Positions 8,797-17,239 are shown, counted from the first letter of the stretch. The stretch is DNA of 64,000 bases from Solibacillus ferritrahens (GCF_037027585.1 NZ_JAXCLE010000010.1:1-64000), one strand, 5' to 3'. Numbers and translations are program-made. The notes: generated by a model from the letters alone, not told the origin.

Positions 8797-8891
8797 ATCC
8801 CGTTTGGAAGTCATTGGAGTGAATGAATAAATCAGTGGACAGCCCAATTCTTCACTGATGCGTTATTCCAATGACAAAACGGGATTTTTTT
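8797..8891 (+). terminator. Long nested hairpin ending in a T-run
   Basis: Three paired segments nest in order: ATCCCGTTT / AAACGGGAT, TCATTGGA / TCCAATGA and ATCAGTG / CACTGAT. Seven T follow directly. It probably terminates the DJ-1/PfpI transcript, although it is much longer than a plain terminator. Confidence 0.75.
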
Positions 8892-8921
8892 CTATGAAGC
8901 GCTTACATTAGAAGCAGAGGA

Positions 8922-8951
8922 TTGACGTATGAATTTGATTATGTGTATGAT
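8922..8951 (+). promoter_or_regulatory. Sigma-A promoter of glmS
   Basis: TTGACG (8922-8927), an 18-nt spacer and TATGAT (8946-8951) lie about 80 nt upstream of the ribozyme cleavage site. Confidence 0.7.
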
Positions 8952-9031
8952 GGAAATGCTCATGGAAAAAACTATTTCCTAAGTTGCGCTAAAGGAGGGA
9001 AAAATGCGCATAAAATAAAATCGGAAAAAAA

Positions 9032-9193
9032 GTAAAAGCGCCAGAGCTAAGGAAATCGAGCGAACATTAATCCTTAGCTGACGAGGTGGAGGTTTATCGA
9101 AATTTCGGCGGATGCCTCCCGATCGCACATGCCCGGTTGTAACTTTCGTTTTAAAACAGAGAAGTGATTTTCTGGACAGAAGAACGAAACGGC
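9032..9193 (+). ncRNA. glmS self-cleaving riboswitch (ribozyme)
   Basis: This 5'-UTR ribozyme uses glucosamine-6-phosphate as a cofactor to cut its own mRNA, which is then degraded, closing the feedback loop on GlmS. Conserved core pieces are present in order: the cleavage-site segment AAGCGCCAGAGCTAA (cut expected between A9037 and G9038), GACGAGGTGGAGGTTTATCG, TTTCGGCGGATGCCTCCCG and the CATGCCCGGTTGTAA segment. The P4 region ends near 9190 (TTCTGGACAGAAGAACGAA). The 3' boundary is approximate. It sits about 210 nt upstream of the glmS start. Confidence 0.95.
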
Positions 9194-9402
9194 ATACAAA
9201 TAAAAAATACTAACAAGCTACATCACCTTTTAAAGAGTAGGAATTTTATAGATGAGTGGACACCTTGCTAAAAGAGAGCAAAGAACATCTTCTAATTAAC
9301 ATTCCTAAAGCGCATCCGGCGAAAAAAAGGTAGATTTCGTAGTCTGCTTTCTTATTGCCAAAAGTCGCTTAGATATAGCTGTTGCATCGGAGGAAATGGA
9401 TT
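9194..9402 (+). other. Leader between the glmS ribozyme and glmS
   Basis: About 210 nt of untranslated leader follow the ribozyme. No further conserved RNA was recognised. The last bases hold the glmS ribosome site GGAGG (9389-9393). Confidence 0.6.
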
Positions 9403-11202
9403 ATGTGTGGAATTGTAGGATATAATGGTGTATTAGACGCAAAGGAAATTTTATTAAAAGGTTTAGAGAAACTAGAATACCGTGGCTATGACTCAGCAGG
9501 GATTGCTGTTCATAATGAAGAGGGTATTACAATTTTTAAAGAAAAGGGCCGTATTGCTGATTTGCGTAAAGCAGTAGATGGCGATGTCGAAGCTGCAGTA
9601 GGAATTGGTCATACTCGTTGGGCAACTCACGGTGTACCGAATCGCTTAAACGCTCACCCGCATACAAGTGCTTCAGGAAGATATACGCTTGTACACAATG
9701 GCGTTATTGAAAACTACCACTTATTACAAAAAGCTTATTTAAAAGGCACAAAAATGTCTTCAGATACAGATACAGAAGTTATTGTTCAGTTAGTTGATTT
9801 ATTTGCAAAAGAAGGACTATCAACATTAGAAGCATTCCGTAAAACTTTATCGTTAGTGCATGGTTCATACGCATTAGCGCTTTTAGATAACGAAGATGTT
9901 GAAACAATCTATGTAGCGAAAAACAAATCTCCTTTATTAGTAGGTGTTGGAGAGGACTTTAATGTTATTGCTTCAGATGCAATGGCGATGCTGCAAGTAA
10001 CAGATCAATTTATCGAATTACATGATAAAGAGGTTGTTATTGTGCGTAAAGACAAAGTAGAAATTTCTACTTTAAATGGCCGTTCGGTTGAGCGCGCTCC
10101 ATTTACAGCAGAACTAGATGCTTCTGATATTGAAAAGGGTACTTACCCTCACTATATGTTAAAAGAAATGGATGAACAGCCTACTGTTATCCGTAAAATT
10201 ATTCAAGCTTATGAACAGGGCGAAGATGTAACGGTTGATGCTGATATATTAGATGCATTGGCAGAAGCTGACCGTCTATATATTATTGCAGCGGGTACGA
10301 GTTACCATGCTGGATTAATCGGTAAACAGTACTTTGAAAAAATTGCTGGTATCCCGGTAGAAGTGCATATTTCAAGTGAATTTGGCTACAACATGCCATT
10401 ACTTTCGAAAAAGCCTCTATTTATCTTTATTTCACAATCAGGTGAAACAGCAGATAGCCGTCAAGTATTAGTGAAAATTAAAGAGCTTGGCTATAAGTCA
10501 TTAACTGTAACGAACGTTCAAGGTTCGACGCTTTCTCGAGAAGCGGACTACACATTACTGTTGCATGCTGGACCAGAAATTGCCGTAGCTTCTACTAAAG
10601 CTTATGTCGCACAGATAGCTGTGTTAGCGGTGGCGGCTTATGCGGTGGCAAAGCAAACAGGTGTGGCACTTGATTTTGATTTAAAACAAGAACTGGCAAT
10701 TGTTGCAAATGGTATTCAAACAATCATCGATTCAAAAGATAAAATGGAGCAAATTGCTGAAGATTACTTGAAAATTGCACGTAACGCATTCTTCATCGGC
10801 CGTAACATGGACTTCTGTGTATCGCTAGAAGGTGCATTAAAGCTAAAGGAAATTTCTTATATTCAAGCAGAAGGATTTGCTGGCGGTGAGTTAAAGCATG
10901 GTACAATTGCCTTAATTGAAGAAGGTACACCTGTATTTGCTTTAGCAACACAAAAAGACGTAGCGCTTAATATTCGCGGTAACGTTAAAGAAGTTGTTGC
11001 GCGTGGTGCCAATGCATGCATTATTGCAATGGAAGGTATGGAAGAAGAAGGCGATTGCTTAGTGCTTCCTCCTGTTCACGAACTATTAACACCACTTGTA
11101 TCGGTTGTACCGTTACAGTTAATTAGTTACTATGCGGCTCTTCACCGTCGTTGTGATGTAGATAAACCACGTAATCTAGCAAAATCGGTTACAGTTGAGT
11201 AG
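9403..11202 (+). CDS. glmS: Glucosamine-fructose-6-phosphate aminotransferase (isomerizing)
   Basis: GlmS makes glucosamine-6-phosphate from fructose-6-phosphate and glutamine, the committed step to UDP-GlcNAc. The start is ATG at 9403, giving MCGIVGYNG: Cys2 must become N-terminal to act as the glutaminase nucleophile, and GGAGG lies 9 nt upstream. The upstream ATG at 9382 would bury it. Residues 1-220 are the class-II glutamine amidotransferase. Two SIS sugar-isomerase domains follow (ISQSGETADSRQ near 350, and the second from about 455), ending in the conserved NLAKSVTVE. The 600-residue length matches Bacillus subtilis GlmS. Its level is controlled by the ribozyme upstream. Confidence 0.97.
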   Translation: MCGIVGYNGVLDAKEILLKGLEKLEYRGYDSAGIAVHNEEGITIFKEKGRIADLRKAVDGDVEAAVGIGHTRWATHGVPNRLNAHPHTSASGRYTLVHNGVIENYHLLQKAYLKGTKMSSDTDTEVIVQLVDLFAKEGLSTLEAFRKTLSLVHGSYALALLDNEDVETIYVAKNKSPLLVGVGEDFNVIASDAMAMLQVTDQFIELHDKEVVIVRKDKVEISTLNGRSVERAPFTAELDASDIEKGTYPHYMLKEMDEQPTVIRKIIQAYEQGEDVTVDADILDALAEADRLYIIAAGTSYHAGLIGKQYFEKIAGIPVEVHISSEFGYNMPLLSKKPLFIFISQSGETADSRQVLVKIKELGYKSLTVTNVQGSTLSREADYTLLLHAGPEIAVASTKAYVAQIAVLAVAAYAVAKQTGVALDFDLKQELAIVANGIQTIIDSKDKMEQIAEDYLKIARNAFFIGRNMDFCVSLEGALKLKEISYIQAEGFAGGELKHGTIALIEEGTPVFALATQKDVALNIRGNVKEVVARGANACIIAMEGMEEEGDCLVLPPVHELLTPLVSVVPLQLISYYAALHRRCDVDKPRNLAKSVTVE

Positions 11203-11263
11203 AATGATAAAAACAACCTCTATGGGTGTTTAAAGACAAAAAAGTCGGGAACTGATACAAAAA

Positions 11264-11291
11264 AAGTATGGCTAACGCCATGCTTTTTTTT
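11264..11291 (+). terminator. Terminator of glmS
   Basis: The stem AGTATGGC / GCCATGCT with loop TAAC is followed by a long T-run. Confidence 0.9.
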
Positions 11292-11462
11292 CTTAGATAT
11301 CTAATGTTTAAGCAGATTTGGGGTAGAAAGTTGTTATATCCAATGCAGAAAACAACTCTCCAGACAAAACTCACTCCCTACTCTCTTTAAAGGGATTGTA
11401 GAATATGAGTAGAATTATATATCTATAATGTATGTATAAAACTAATAAACAGGGGGTGCTTT

Positions 11463-11909
11463 GTGAAAAGAAATATAAAAGTAATTGAGGATAAAAAAAC
11501 CTTTTTGATAGCTATTATTTCACTTGGAATAATTTATCTATTCCTAAGTAATTATTGGCACTATCCTTCTCCACCAATTGAAACAATTACTTCAAAAGAA
11601 GTTATTAACCTATTAGATAAATCCGATAGCGGGTTTGTAAAAATTTCCACAGAAGGTGAATATGATTGGTATGTAGGAAAGACCGAATCTGCTCTTTCAA
11701 AGCATGTGTTTAGACCCCTTTCAGAAGCAGGTTGGGAGTATCAAGATGCAAGATATTATTATGATTCAAAGGGTAGACTTGAAAGCTATGACCGTATTTA
11801 TGTTAAACCTCAGTCTGGTACCCAACCATCCATGACGCTTGAATTAAATATCCATATCTGGACTTCTGAAATCGATTTTTTAAAAATACGAAAAGGTATT
11901 AAATTCTAA
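11463..11909 (+). CDS. Hypothetical membrane-anchored protein
   Basis: I do not recognise this protein. It has 148 residues, with one N-terminal membrane segment at about 14-30 (FLIAIISLGIIYLFLSNYW) and an extracytoplasmic part rich in aromatic residues (YDWYVGK, then WEYQDARYYYDSKGRLESYDRIYV). The start is GTG, 5 nt after AGGGGGTG. It stands alone after glmS, with a sigma-A-like AT-rich upstream region. A role outside the membrane is likely, but the function is unknown. Confidence 0.75.
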   Translation: MKRNIKVIEDKKTFLIAIISLGIIYLFLSNYWHYPSPPIETITSKEVINLLDKSDSGFVKISTEGEYDWYVGKTESALSKHVFRPLSEAGWEYQDARYYYDSKGRLESYDRIYVKPQSGTQPSMTLELNIHIWTSEIDFLKIRKGIKF

Positions 11910-12286
11910 AATTTATATCCAACATATTAAAGGTATATTTCGTTTCCTCATGAAATCCCAGTACCCGACTTTTATTTTCGTGAATGTTTAAACATAATGC
12001 AATAATGTGGGTTTGAACACCTCGTAGTACCCAACTTTTTTGTATATAATCAGTGGGTGAAATATCCATAGAGGTTGTTTCATATATCATTGACTAAAAA
12101 ATTAAATTGAAAATGTGCATAGAAAAAACCAAGAAATTTTGATGTTGATTTGATATTGAATAAGAAAAAGTTACCTTCTGTCTCCACCCCTCTATTTAAC
12201 GAGGGGATTTTTTAGTATATTTAGATAAAAATGAGATGTCCTGCTCATTTTTTCCGTCTAAATAAGTATAGAAAGGAGGCGGGCGA
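11910..12286. other. 377-bp intergenic region
   Basis: No convincing gene is present. An imperfect 13-nt direct repeat (AGTACCCGACTTT at 11960 and AGTACCCAACTTT at 12026) lies 66 bp apart. A hairpin CCCCTC / GAGGGG (12187-12206) followed by a T-run lies just before the ECF module and can act as a terminator. Confidence 0.5.
12187..12214 (+). terminator. Hairpin terminator before the first ECF module
   Basis: The stem CCCCTC / GAGGGG with an 8-nt loop is followed by ATTTTTTAG. Confidence 0.7.
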
Positions 12287-12787
12287 ATGGATATTGAATA
12301 TTACGTAGAGCAATACGGGGATTATTTATATCGCATTGCCTACATTTATACGAAAGATCGACAAGCAGCGGAAGAAGTAGTGCAGGATGTTTTTATCAAA
12401 CTGTATGAAACGCAACAGTTTGAACAGAAAAGCTCGGAGAAAACATACTTAACAAGAATGACGATTAACCGTTGCTATGATTATTTGCGAAAATGGAAGG
12501 CAAAGAAAGCACAGATTGTTCATTACTTTATGAGGCAGGAGCCTAGTGGTGAGCAGGTAGTAGTGGAGGATGAGGAGCGGGATGAAATTGTGGAAGCAAT
12601 TTTGAAGCTACCTTTAAAGTACCGGGAAGTATTATTGCACTACTACTATGATGACTTGTCCATTGCAGAAGTGGCATCTTACATCAATATTCCGGAATCG
12701 ACAGTAGCTACGAGACTGCAAAGAGCACGTCAAAAACTGAAAGATCAATTGCCAGCAATCGAATGGGAGGTATTGCGTGATGAATAA
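12287..12787 (+). CDS. ECF sigma factor, module 1
   Basis: This sigma-70 family ECF factor has 166 residues. Region 2 spans about 8-75 (YLYRIAYIYTKDRQAAEEVVQ is split over the conserved helix). Region 4 spans about 105-155 (LPLKYREVLLHYYYDDLSI, then PESTVATRLQRARQKL). There is no region 3, as expected for ECF. The AAAGGAGGCGGG ribosome site is strong. It overlaps the next gene, which encodes a membrane protein that is probably its anti-sigma factor. It is paralogous to the sigma gene at 13708: both end in a similar EWEVL tail. The regulon and signal are unknown. Confidence 0.9.
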   Translation: MDIEYYVEQYGDYLYRIAYIYTKDRQAAEEVVQDVFIKLYETQQFEQKSSEKTYLTRMTINRCYDYLRKWKAKKAQIVHYFMRQEPSGEQVVVEDEERDEIVEAILKLPLKYREVLLHYYYDDLSIAEVASYINIPESTVATRLQRARQKLKDQLPAIEWEVLRDE

Positions 12788-13622
12788 TTTAAAACAACGA
12801 TTGGAACCAATACGTTTAACGAAAGCGCAAAAGCAGCAAATGATTGCCAATGCCAAAAAACCGTCAAAGAAAGAGAAATCATACATACCGGTAATTTTAC
12901 CCGCTTTTCTTATTTTAAGTGTCTTTTTTGTGAGTATTAGTTTTGCGCCAAACAGCTGGACCCTTCAGCCGACGACAGCTTCCACTGGTAGTGAATCACC
13001 GTTTCACAATATATCATTAGCAGTCGTGCTTTGGTCAGTGGCAAGTTCGATTGAGCTGATTGTGATGTATTTTATCGGGAAAGCTTGTATAGCCAATACG
13101 AAACGTTGGCAAACAAATGAAAGAGTGCAAGAATGGAATGCTTTTTTATCAAAGCCGATTCAACCTAAAATTGTGGTGATCCTAACACTTCTTCTTTTAT
13201 GGGGAGGAACAATTTATTTTGCGAGCCTTTGGTATAGCCAGTTAATTTTTGTCATATTATCCGTAGGTTTGGTTACATTATGGGTTTTATATGATGCTCG
13301 GGATCGCAAGCAATCACATTGTCCACATTGTAAGACCCCATTTACACGAAAACAAATTTTCCGTAAAACCTATATGCCCTATCGTGAAAAATGCGATTCT
13401 TGCCAAAAAATTATTTATTTAGAGGGTAATGCCACACAAAGTACAATGAGATATGCACTAATACCATTAGCACCGATCTGGCTACAAAATTTCCTGTCAC
13501 TTCACTTTGCCTATGTATTGTTATTTTCAGCGCTAATTGTTGTATCCTTAACATATTTTTATACACCGCTTATGGTACAGTTTACTGATCGAGATACGAC
13601 AATGGATGATTTTAAGAAGTGA
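12780..13622 (+). CDS. Polytopic membrane protein with CxxC zinc ribbon, putative anti-sigma
   Basis: This 280-residue protein is read from ATG 12780, 9 nt after GGGAGG; a GTG at 12777 is the alternative. Its cytoplasmic N-terminus (about 1-35, LEPIRLTKAQKQQMIANAKK) resembles that of the putative anti-sigma at 14213. About six membrane segments follow (near 37-57, 80-104, 131-147, 150-167, 225-240 and 243-262). Between the fourth and fifth lies a CPHC-x20-CDSC zinc ribbon of the cxxc_20_cxxc type. It overlaps the upstream ECF sigma gene by 8 nt. Position and the shared N-terminus suggest it controls that sigma factor; no canonical zinc anti-sigma domain is present, so this is inference. Confidence 0.75.
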   Translation: MNNLKQRLEPIRLTKAQKQQMIANAKKPSKKEKSYIPVILPAFLILSVFFVSISFAPNSWTLQPTTASTGSESPFHNISLAVVLWSVASSIELIVMYFIGKACIANTKRWQTNERVQEWNAFLSKPIQPKIVVILTLLLLWGGTIYFASLWYSQLIFVILSVGLVTLWVLYDARDRKQSHCPHCKTPFTRKQIFRKTYMPYREKCDSCQKIIYLEGNATQSTMRYALIPLAPIWLQNFLSLHFAYVLLFSALIVVSLTYFYTPLMVQFTDRDTTMDDFKK

Positions 13623-13628
13623 GAATTT

Positions 13629-13657
13629 AAGCTTGGCAAAATATGCTAAGCTTTTTT
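13629..13657 (+). terminator. Terminator of ECF module 1
   Basis: The stem AAGCTTGGCA / TGCTAAGCTT is followed by a T-run. Confidence 0.85.
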
Positions 13658-13707
13658 CGTCTTTTTAGCAGTCAGCTTCGTTTATATAAAGAAGGGAGGG
13701 AGAAAGT

Positions 13708-14220
13708 TTGAAATCTTCCGAGTTCATTGAAGAAGTGATGCATACATATACCGACTACCTGTTTCGCATCGCCTATTATTACGTAAAAGATTCACATATG
13801 GCAGAAGATATTGTGCAGGATGTGTTCATGAAATTATATTGTTTGAACTATGTGGAACAAGGGGAACTAAAGGCGTATTTATCTCGAATAACAGCGAATG
13901 CGTCCAAAGATTATTTAAAGAGTTGGGCGTACCGCAAAATCAAGTTAACCGAAAAGTTATTTTCAAAAGAAAATGTTTTACATAGTGATCGCTTAGTGCA
14001 CCAGGAGGAATTAAATACAATCGACAAAGGGATATTAGCATTGCCTCTAAAGCAAAGGGAGGCAATTGTTTATTACTATTTAGAAAGTTTATCGACCAAG
14101 GAAATTTCGGAGCTTGTAGAACGTCCCGAAAGTACAGTGAAATCGAGGCTAAAGAGTGGACGGGATTTGCTAAAGCAAAATCTTTCAAAAGAAGAATGGG
14201 AGGTGCTTTTACATGACTAA
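13708..14220 (+). CDS. ECF sigma factor, module 2
   Basis: This second ECF sigma factor has 170 residues and starts with TTG, 7 nt after GGGAGGG. Region 2 is seen in YLFRIAYYYVKDSHMAEDIV and KAYLSRITANASKDYLK. Region 4 is seen in LPLKQREAIVYYYLESLST and PESTVKSRLKSGRDLLKQ. It resembles the sigma at 12287 throughout and shares the EWEVL ending. Its last 8 nt overlap the next gene, a single-pass membrane protein. The arrangement is that of an ECF sigma with its own membrane regulator. Confidence 0.9.
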   Translation: MKSSEFIEEVMHTYTDYLFRIAYYYVKDSHMAEDIVQDVFMKLYCLNYVEQGELKAYLSRITANASKDYLKSWAYRKIKLTEKLFSKENVLHSDRLVHQEELNTIDKGILALPLKQREAIVYYYLESLSTKEISELVERPESTVKSRLKSGRDLLKQNLSKEEWEVLLHD

Positions 14221-15343
14221 TTATCGTTTAACACCACTTCGAGATACATCGAAGAATAAAAAGCGCATTATGGAACATATGCGAAACAATATGCCATCAT
14301 CTAAACCAACATTTAAACGTAATTGGATGCCGGCGCTCATTGCTGTTTTCACGCTTGTCGTTGCTATATTTTTGATTGGTCCTTCTATGTATCAGGCGTT
14401 ATTTAATAAACAAGATTTTATGATTGAGAAAGTTGTGTTTCCTGAAGTAGCCTATACTGCGTTAACTAACTCGACTTATCTTGATGAGACAAATGAATTT
14501 ATTTATTGGACAGAGCGCGGATTTTATTCATTTGATGTTACTAGTAAGCAAGAAAGATTATTGGTAGAAACAACTCACTGGGGTTATGACTATGGAGTAT
14601 CAGAAAACTGGGTTGTTTGGGCACAGCCTGTTGGAAATGAGGAGAAACTCCATGTATTGAATCGTCAAACGAACGAAGTCCAAATATATGAGACGGATTA
14701 CTTTTACGGGATTGAAGTGAAGGATGATACATTGATTTATATGGGGCTCACTAGCATTGATGCGAATTCTTCAAGTGTTGCGTATAAAATGATGGATTTG
14801 AAAACAGGAGAAATCAAAGAGTTGCGAAAACATGATGGAGAAGGGGGGAATAGTCTTCCGGAGATTAATGGAAGTCTTATCGTCACTTCTGAAACAGTTG
14901 AAATGGAAAGCGGTATGTCGACTGTAATTACCGTACAAGATTATAAAGAAATAAAAGATTACGGAAACTATACAGTGCCCTATCGATCTGTTCAAAGTTT
15001 GCAGTTAAAAGGAAATCACGTTTACGGATATATGTGGAATGAAGGAGACGATGAGCCTTTTATCGGTTCAATTGATATGGAAAGCGGTCAATTCCATGCA
15101 ATTAAAACTTCTTTCGAGGTACATGACTTTGCAACAGATGGTGAGCATTTTGCTGTTTCGGTACAAAGAGGCGACAGCGATACAGTATGGCTCTTTGAAA
15201 ATAATGATGGCGCATTAAAGCGAGTATCTAAATTGCCAAGTATTAAAGAACGTCTTGTTTTGCCAAGATTTACGGAAGCCGGTACACTTGTCTTAAATGG
15301 AGAAGGACCAGATCTCGCCATGTACTTAATACGATTTAAATAG
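14213..15343 (+). CDS. Single-pass membrane protein with beta-propeller-like sensor, putative anti-sigma
   Basis: This protein has 376 residues. A short cytoplasmic N-terminus of about 38 residues (LTPLRDTSKNKKRIMEHMRN) is similar to that of the protein at 12780. One membrane segment lies at about 42-62 (ALIAVFTLVVAIFLIGPSMY). The extracytoplasmic part of about 300 residues has repeating strands (TERGFYSFDVTSKQERLLV, then NEEKLHVLNRQTNEV, then IGSIDMESGQ), suggesting a beta-propeller sensor. It overlaps the upstream sigma gene by 8 nt, so coupled translation is likely. An anti-sigma role is inferred from position. The ligand is unknown. Confidence 0.75.
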   Translation: MTNYRLTPLRDTSKNKKRIMEHMRNNMPSSKPTFKRNWMPALIAVFTLVVAIFLIGPSMYQALFNKQDFMIEKVVFPEVAYTALTNSTYLDETNEFIYWTERGFYSFDVTSKQERLLVETTHWGYDYGVSENWVVWAQPVGNEEKLHVLNRQTNEVQIYETDYFYGIEVKDDTLIYMGLTSIDANSSSVAYKMMDLKTGEIKELRKHDGEGGNSLPEINGSLIVTSETVEMESGMSTVITVQDYKEIKDYGNYTVPYRSVQSLQLKGNHVYGYMWNEGDDEPFIGSIDMESGQFHAIKTSFEVHDFATDGEHFAVSVQRGDSDTVWLFENNDGALKRVSKLPSIKERLVLPRFTEAGTLVLNGEGPDLAMYLIRFK

Positions 15344-15430
15344 TGTGTAAAATATGGGTATTTAGCGTCCATCTGACTTGTAATCCCAACACGGGTGTTT
15401 TACGGTTACCAAGTTTGGCTTTACACACTA
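15341..15430 (+). repeat. 90-bp element closed by an 11-bp inverted repeat
   Basis: TAGTGTGTAAA (15341-15351, starting at the stop codon of the upstream gene) pairs perfectly with TTTACACACTA (15420-15430). The 68-nt interior has a small AACAC/GTGTT stem. There is no T-run after it. It could be a structured RNA or a small mobile repeat. Confidence 0.6.
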
Positions 15431-15465
15431 AGGGTAAATACGTTAATAGTTAGGAGGGATAGACA

Positions 15466-16083
15466 ATGAATACTAAATTTAAGATGGGCATTATTTCTCT
15501 TTCTGCTGCCTTAGCACTTGCTGCATGTGGCGGTGAAGGGGATGAAGATACTACTCAAAATAAAACAACACAGGAAGAAACAAACGGAATGTTAAATGAA
15601 CAAAGTGAAGGTGCAGAAAAAAGTAGCGAGAAAGACATGGATCACTCTTCAATGAACCATTCGGGGACAGGCGAAGTTCCAGTAAATTTAAAAGAAGCAC
15701 AAAATCCAACATTACCTGTTGGGAGTAAAGCAATTATCCAGACGGATCACATGCCTGGTATGAAAAATGCTGAAGCCACAATTGCAGGAGCTTTTGATAC
15801 AACGGTATATACGGTTTCCTATACACCGACTACGGGAGGAGAAACCGTTAAAGATCATAAATGGGTTATTCATGAAGAAATAGAGGACGCAGATGAAGCG
15901 CCTTTAGAACCTGGAACAGAAGTATTACTTGATGCGGATCATATGGAAGGAATGCAGGGAGCAACTGCCACAATAGATTCAGCTGAAGAAACAACGGTTT
16001 ATATGATTGATTATACTTCCACAACAGGAGAACAAGTAAAAAATCATAAATGGGTAACAGAAAGCGAACTATCTTCTAAATAA
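15466..16083 (+). CDS. YdhK-family lipoprotein (two DUF1541 repeats)
   Basis: This 205-residue lipoprotein has a signal ending ALAAC. A low-complexity linker with methionine and histidine (MDHSSMNHSG) follows. Two DUF1541 repeats follow at about 85-140 and 147-203. Each holds a DHMPGM or DHMEGM motif, then TVYTVSYTPTTG or TVYMIDYTSTTG, then DHKWV or NHKWV. The Met/His motifs resemble surface metal-handling proteins, and relatives occur next to copper genes, so a metal-linked role is a reasonable inference. The AGGAGGG ribosome site is good. It has its own tandem terminators. Confidence 0.85.
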   Translation: MNTKFKMGIISLSAALALAACGGEGDEDTTQNKTTQEETNGMLNEQSEGAEKSSEKDMDHSSMNHSGTGEVPVNLKEAQNPTLPVGSKAIIQTDHMPGMKNAEATIAGAFDTTVYTVSYTPTTGGETVKDHKWVIHEEIEDADEAPLEPGTEVLLDADHMEGMQGATATIDSAEETTVYMIDYTSTTGEQVKNHKWVTESELSSK

Positions 16084-16091
16084 AATCAGAA

Positions 16092-16120
16092 AGGTGTCCA
16101 TGTAAAGGTGGACATCTTTT
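16092..16120 (+). terminator. Terminator of the YdhK gene (first)
   Basis: The stem AGGTGTCCA / TGGACATCT is followed by TTTT. Confidence 0.8.
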
Positions 16121-16123
16121 ATT

Positions 16124-16155
16124 GGGCATCCTTCTCGAAAGATGGGTGCCTTTTT
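16124..16155 (+). terminator. Terminator of the YdhK gene (second)
   Basis: The stem GGCATCC / GGGTGCC is followed by five T directly after the first terminator, making a tandem pair. Confidence 0.75.
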
Positions 16156-16320
16156 GCATTTAGTTATAAGGTAGAAGTAACAATTATAAAAAATTCAGTG
16201 GCATAAAAGTTTAGTTGCTTGAGAGGTAATTAAAATATATCTATACTTTAATTATGCAATAAGTGTTGTGTAAACGATAGTTGTTAATAGGCGGCAGAGT
16301 AGATCAAAGGGGGCTTTAAA

Positions 16321-17196
16321 ATGAAGAGCGATTCAACATTTCAAAGAGAAGTAAAAGATTATTGGTATCCGAAATATAACAAGAATGGTTACCCTCATAT
16401 TCAGCAGGGCTTCATCCTTTCTCCAGACAGGAATAAAGAATTTGATCCATTTATTTTAATGGCGGAAGACTGGTTCAAACGTGGAACATTCTCAGATCAC
16501 CCACATCGGGGCTTCCAAACGGTAACGTATGTAATCGATGGAAGACTTGAACATATAGATAATGCAGGTGGATATAGCGTATTAGATGCTGGCGATGTTC
16601 AATATATGAATGCAGGTTGGGCTGCTAGACATGCGGAAGAAGCTTATGATGATGATCTTATTCATACATTACAGCTATGGCTGAACCTTCCGAAAAGCCT
16701 GAAACATACAGAGACAACTTATCAAAATATATATGTAGAAGATGCGCCTGTTGTAAATTTTGAAGGGGGCTCCATTCGAGTATATTCAGGCGAGATTGCA
16801 GGAGTAACAGGACCAATGAATAGTTTAGTCCCGATAACGATGACAGAAATTAGCCTCCGCGAAGGAGCGGAGTATACACATGTCTTACCTGAAAACCATA
16901 ATTCATTTTTGTATATGCTGGCAGGAGAAATGGCGTTCGGGGATAATGAGACAAAGATTGCTAAAACAGGGGCAGCTACTTTATCCTTTTACGAAGAAGG
17001 TTCAGAAACTAATCAAAGTGAGTTGAAAATCAAAGCAGTATCGCGTTCCAAAGTGTTAATTTATTCAGGCATTCCAATCCGTGAAGAGATTGCTCTCGGT
17101 GGACCATTTGTAATGAATACAATGGAAGAAATCAAAGAGGCATTCCGAGATTTTCAGCAAGGGAAGTTTGGCGCACCGGCCGTAAAAGAAAAGTAA
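16321..17196 (+). CDS. Pirin family protein
   Basis: This 291-residue bicupin of the pirin family has a metal site in the N-terminal cupin (HPHRGFQTVTY near residue 61, with further ligands in HIDNAG and HAEE). Bacterial pirins include quercetin dioxygenases and redox-linked regulators, so the function is not fixed by sequence. The C-terminal pirin domain spans about 170-285. The ribosome site is AAAGGGGG. It is monocistronic and convergent with the TauE gene, with which it shares a bidirectional terminator. Confidence 0.9.
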   Translation: MKSDSTFQREVKDYWYPKYNKNGYPHIQQGFILSPDRNKEFDPFILMAEDWFKRGTFSDHPHRGFQTVTYVIDGRLEHIDNAGGYSVLDAGDVQYMNAGWAARHAEEAYDDDLIHTLQLWLNLPKSLKHTETTYQNIYVEDAPVVNFEGGSIRVYSGEIAGVTGPMNSLVPITMTEISLREGAEYTHVLPENHNSFLYMLAGEMAFGDNETKIAKTGAATLSFYEEGSETNQSELKIKAVSRSKVLIYSGIPIREEIALGGPFVMNTMEEIKEAFRDFQQGKFGAPAVKEK

Positions 17197-17200
17197 GTTC

Positions 17201-17239
17201 AAAGAAACCAGATGGAGCGAAATCATCTGGTTTCTTTTT
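17201..17239. terminator. Bidirectional terminator between pirin and TauE genes
   Basis: The stem AAAGAAACCAGATG / CATCTGGTTTCTTT has T-rich tails on both strands and serves the two convergent genes. Confidence 0.85.

Noticed and set aside
8931..8984. Met-rich 17-codon ORF beginning ATGAATTTGATTATG
   Set aside because: It overlaps the -35/-10 spacer and -10 of the glmS promoter, so most of it lies upstream of the expected transcript start.
11899..12090. 63-codon minus-strand ORF between the hypothetical membrane protein and ECF module 1
   Set aside because: No ribosome site, no recognisable family and amino-acid composition of non-coding DNA.
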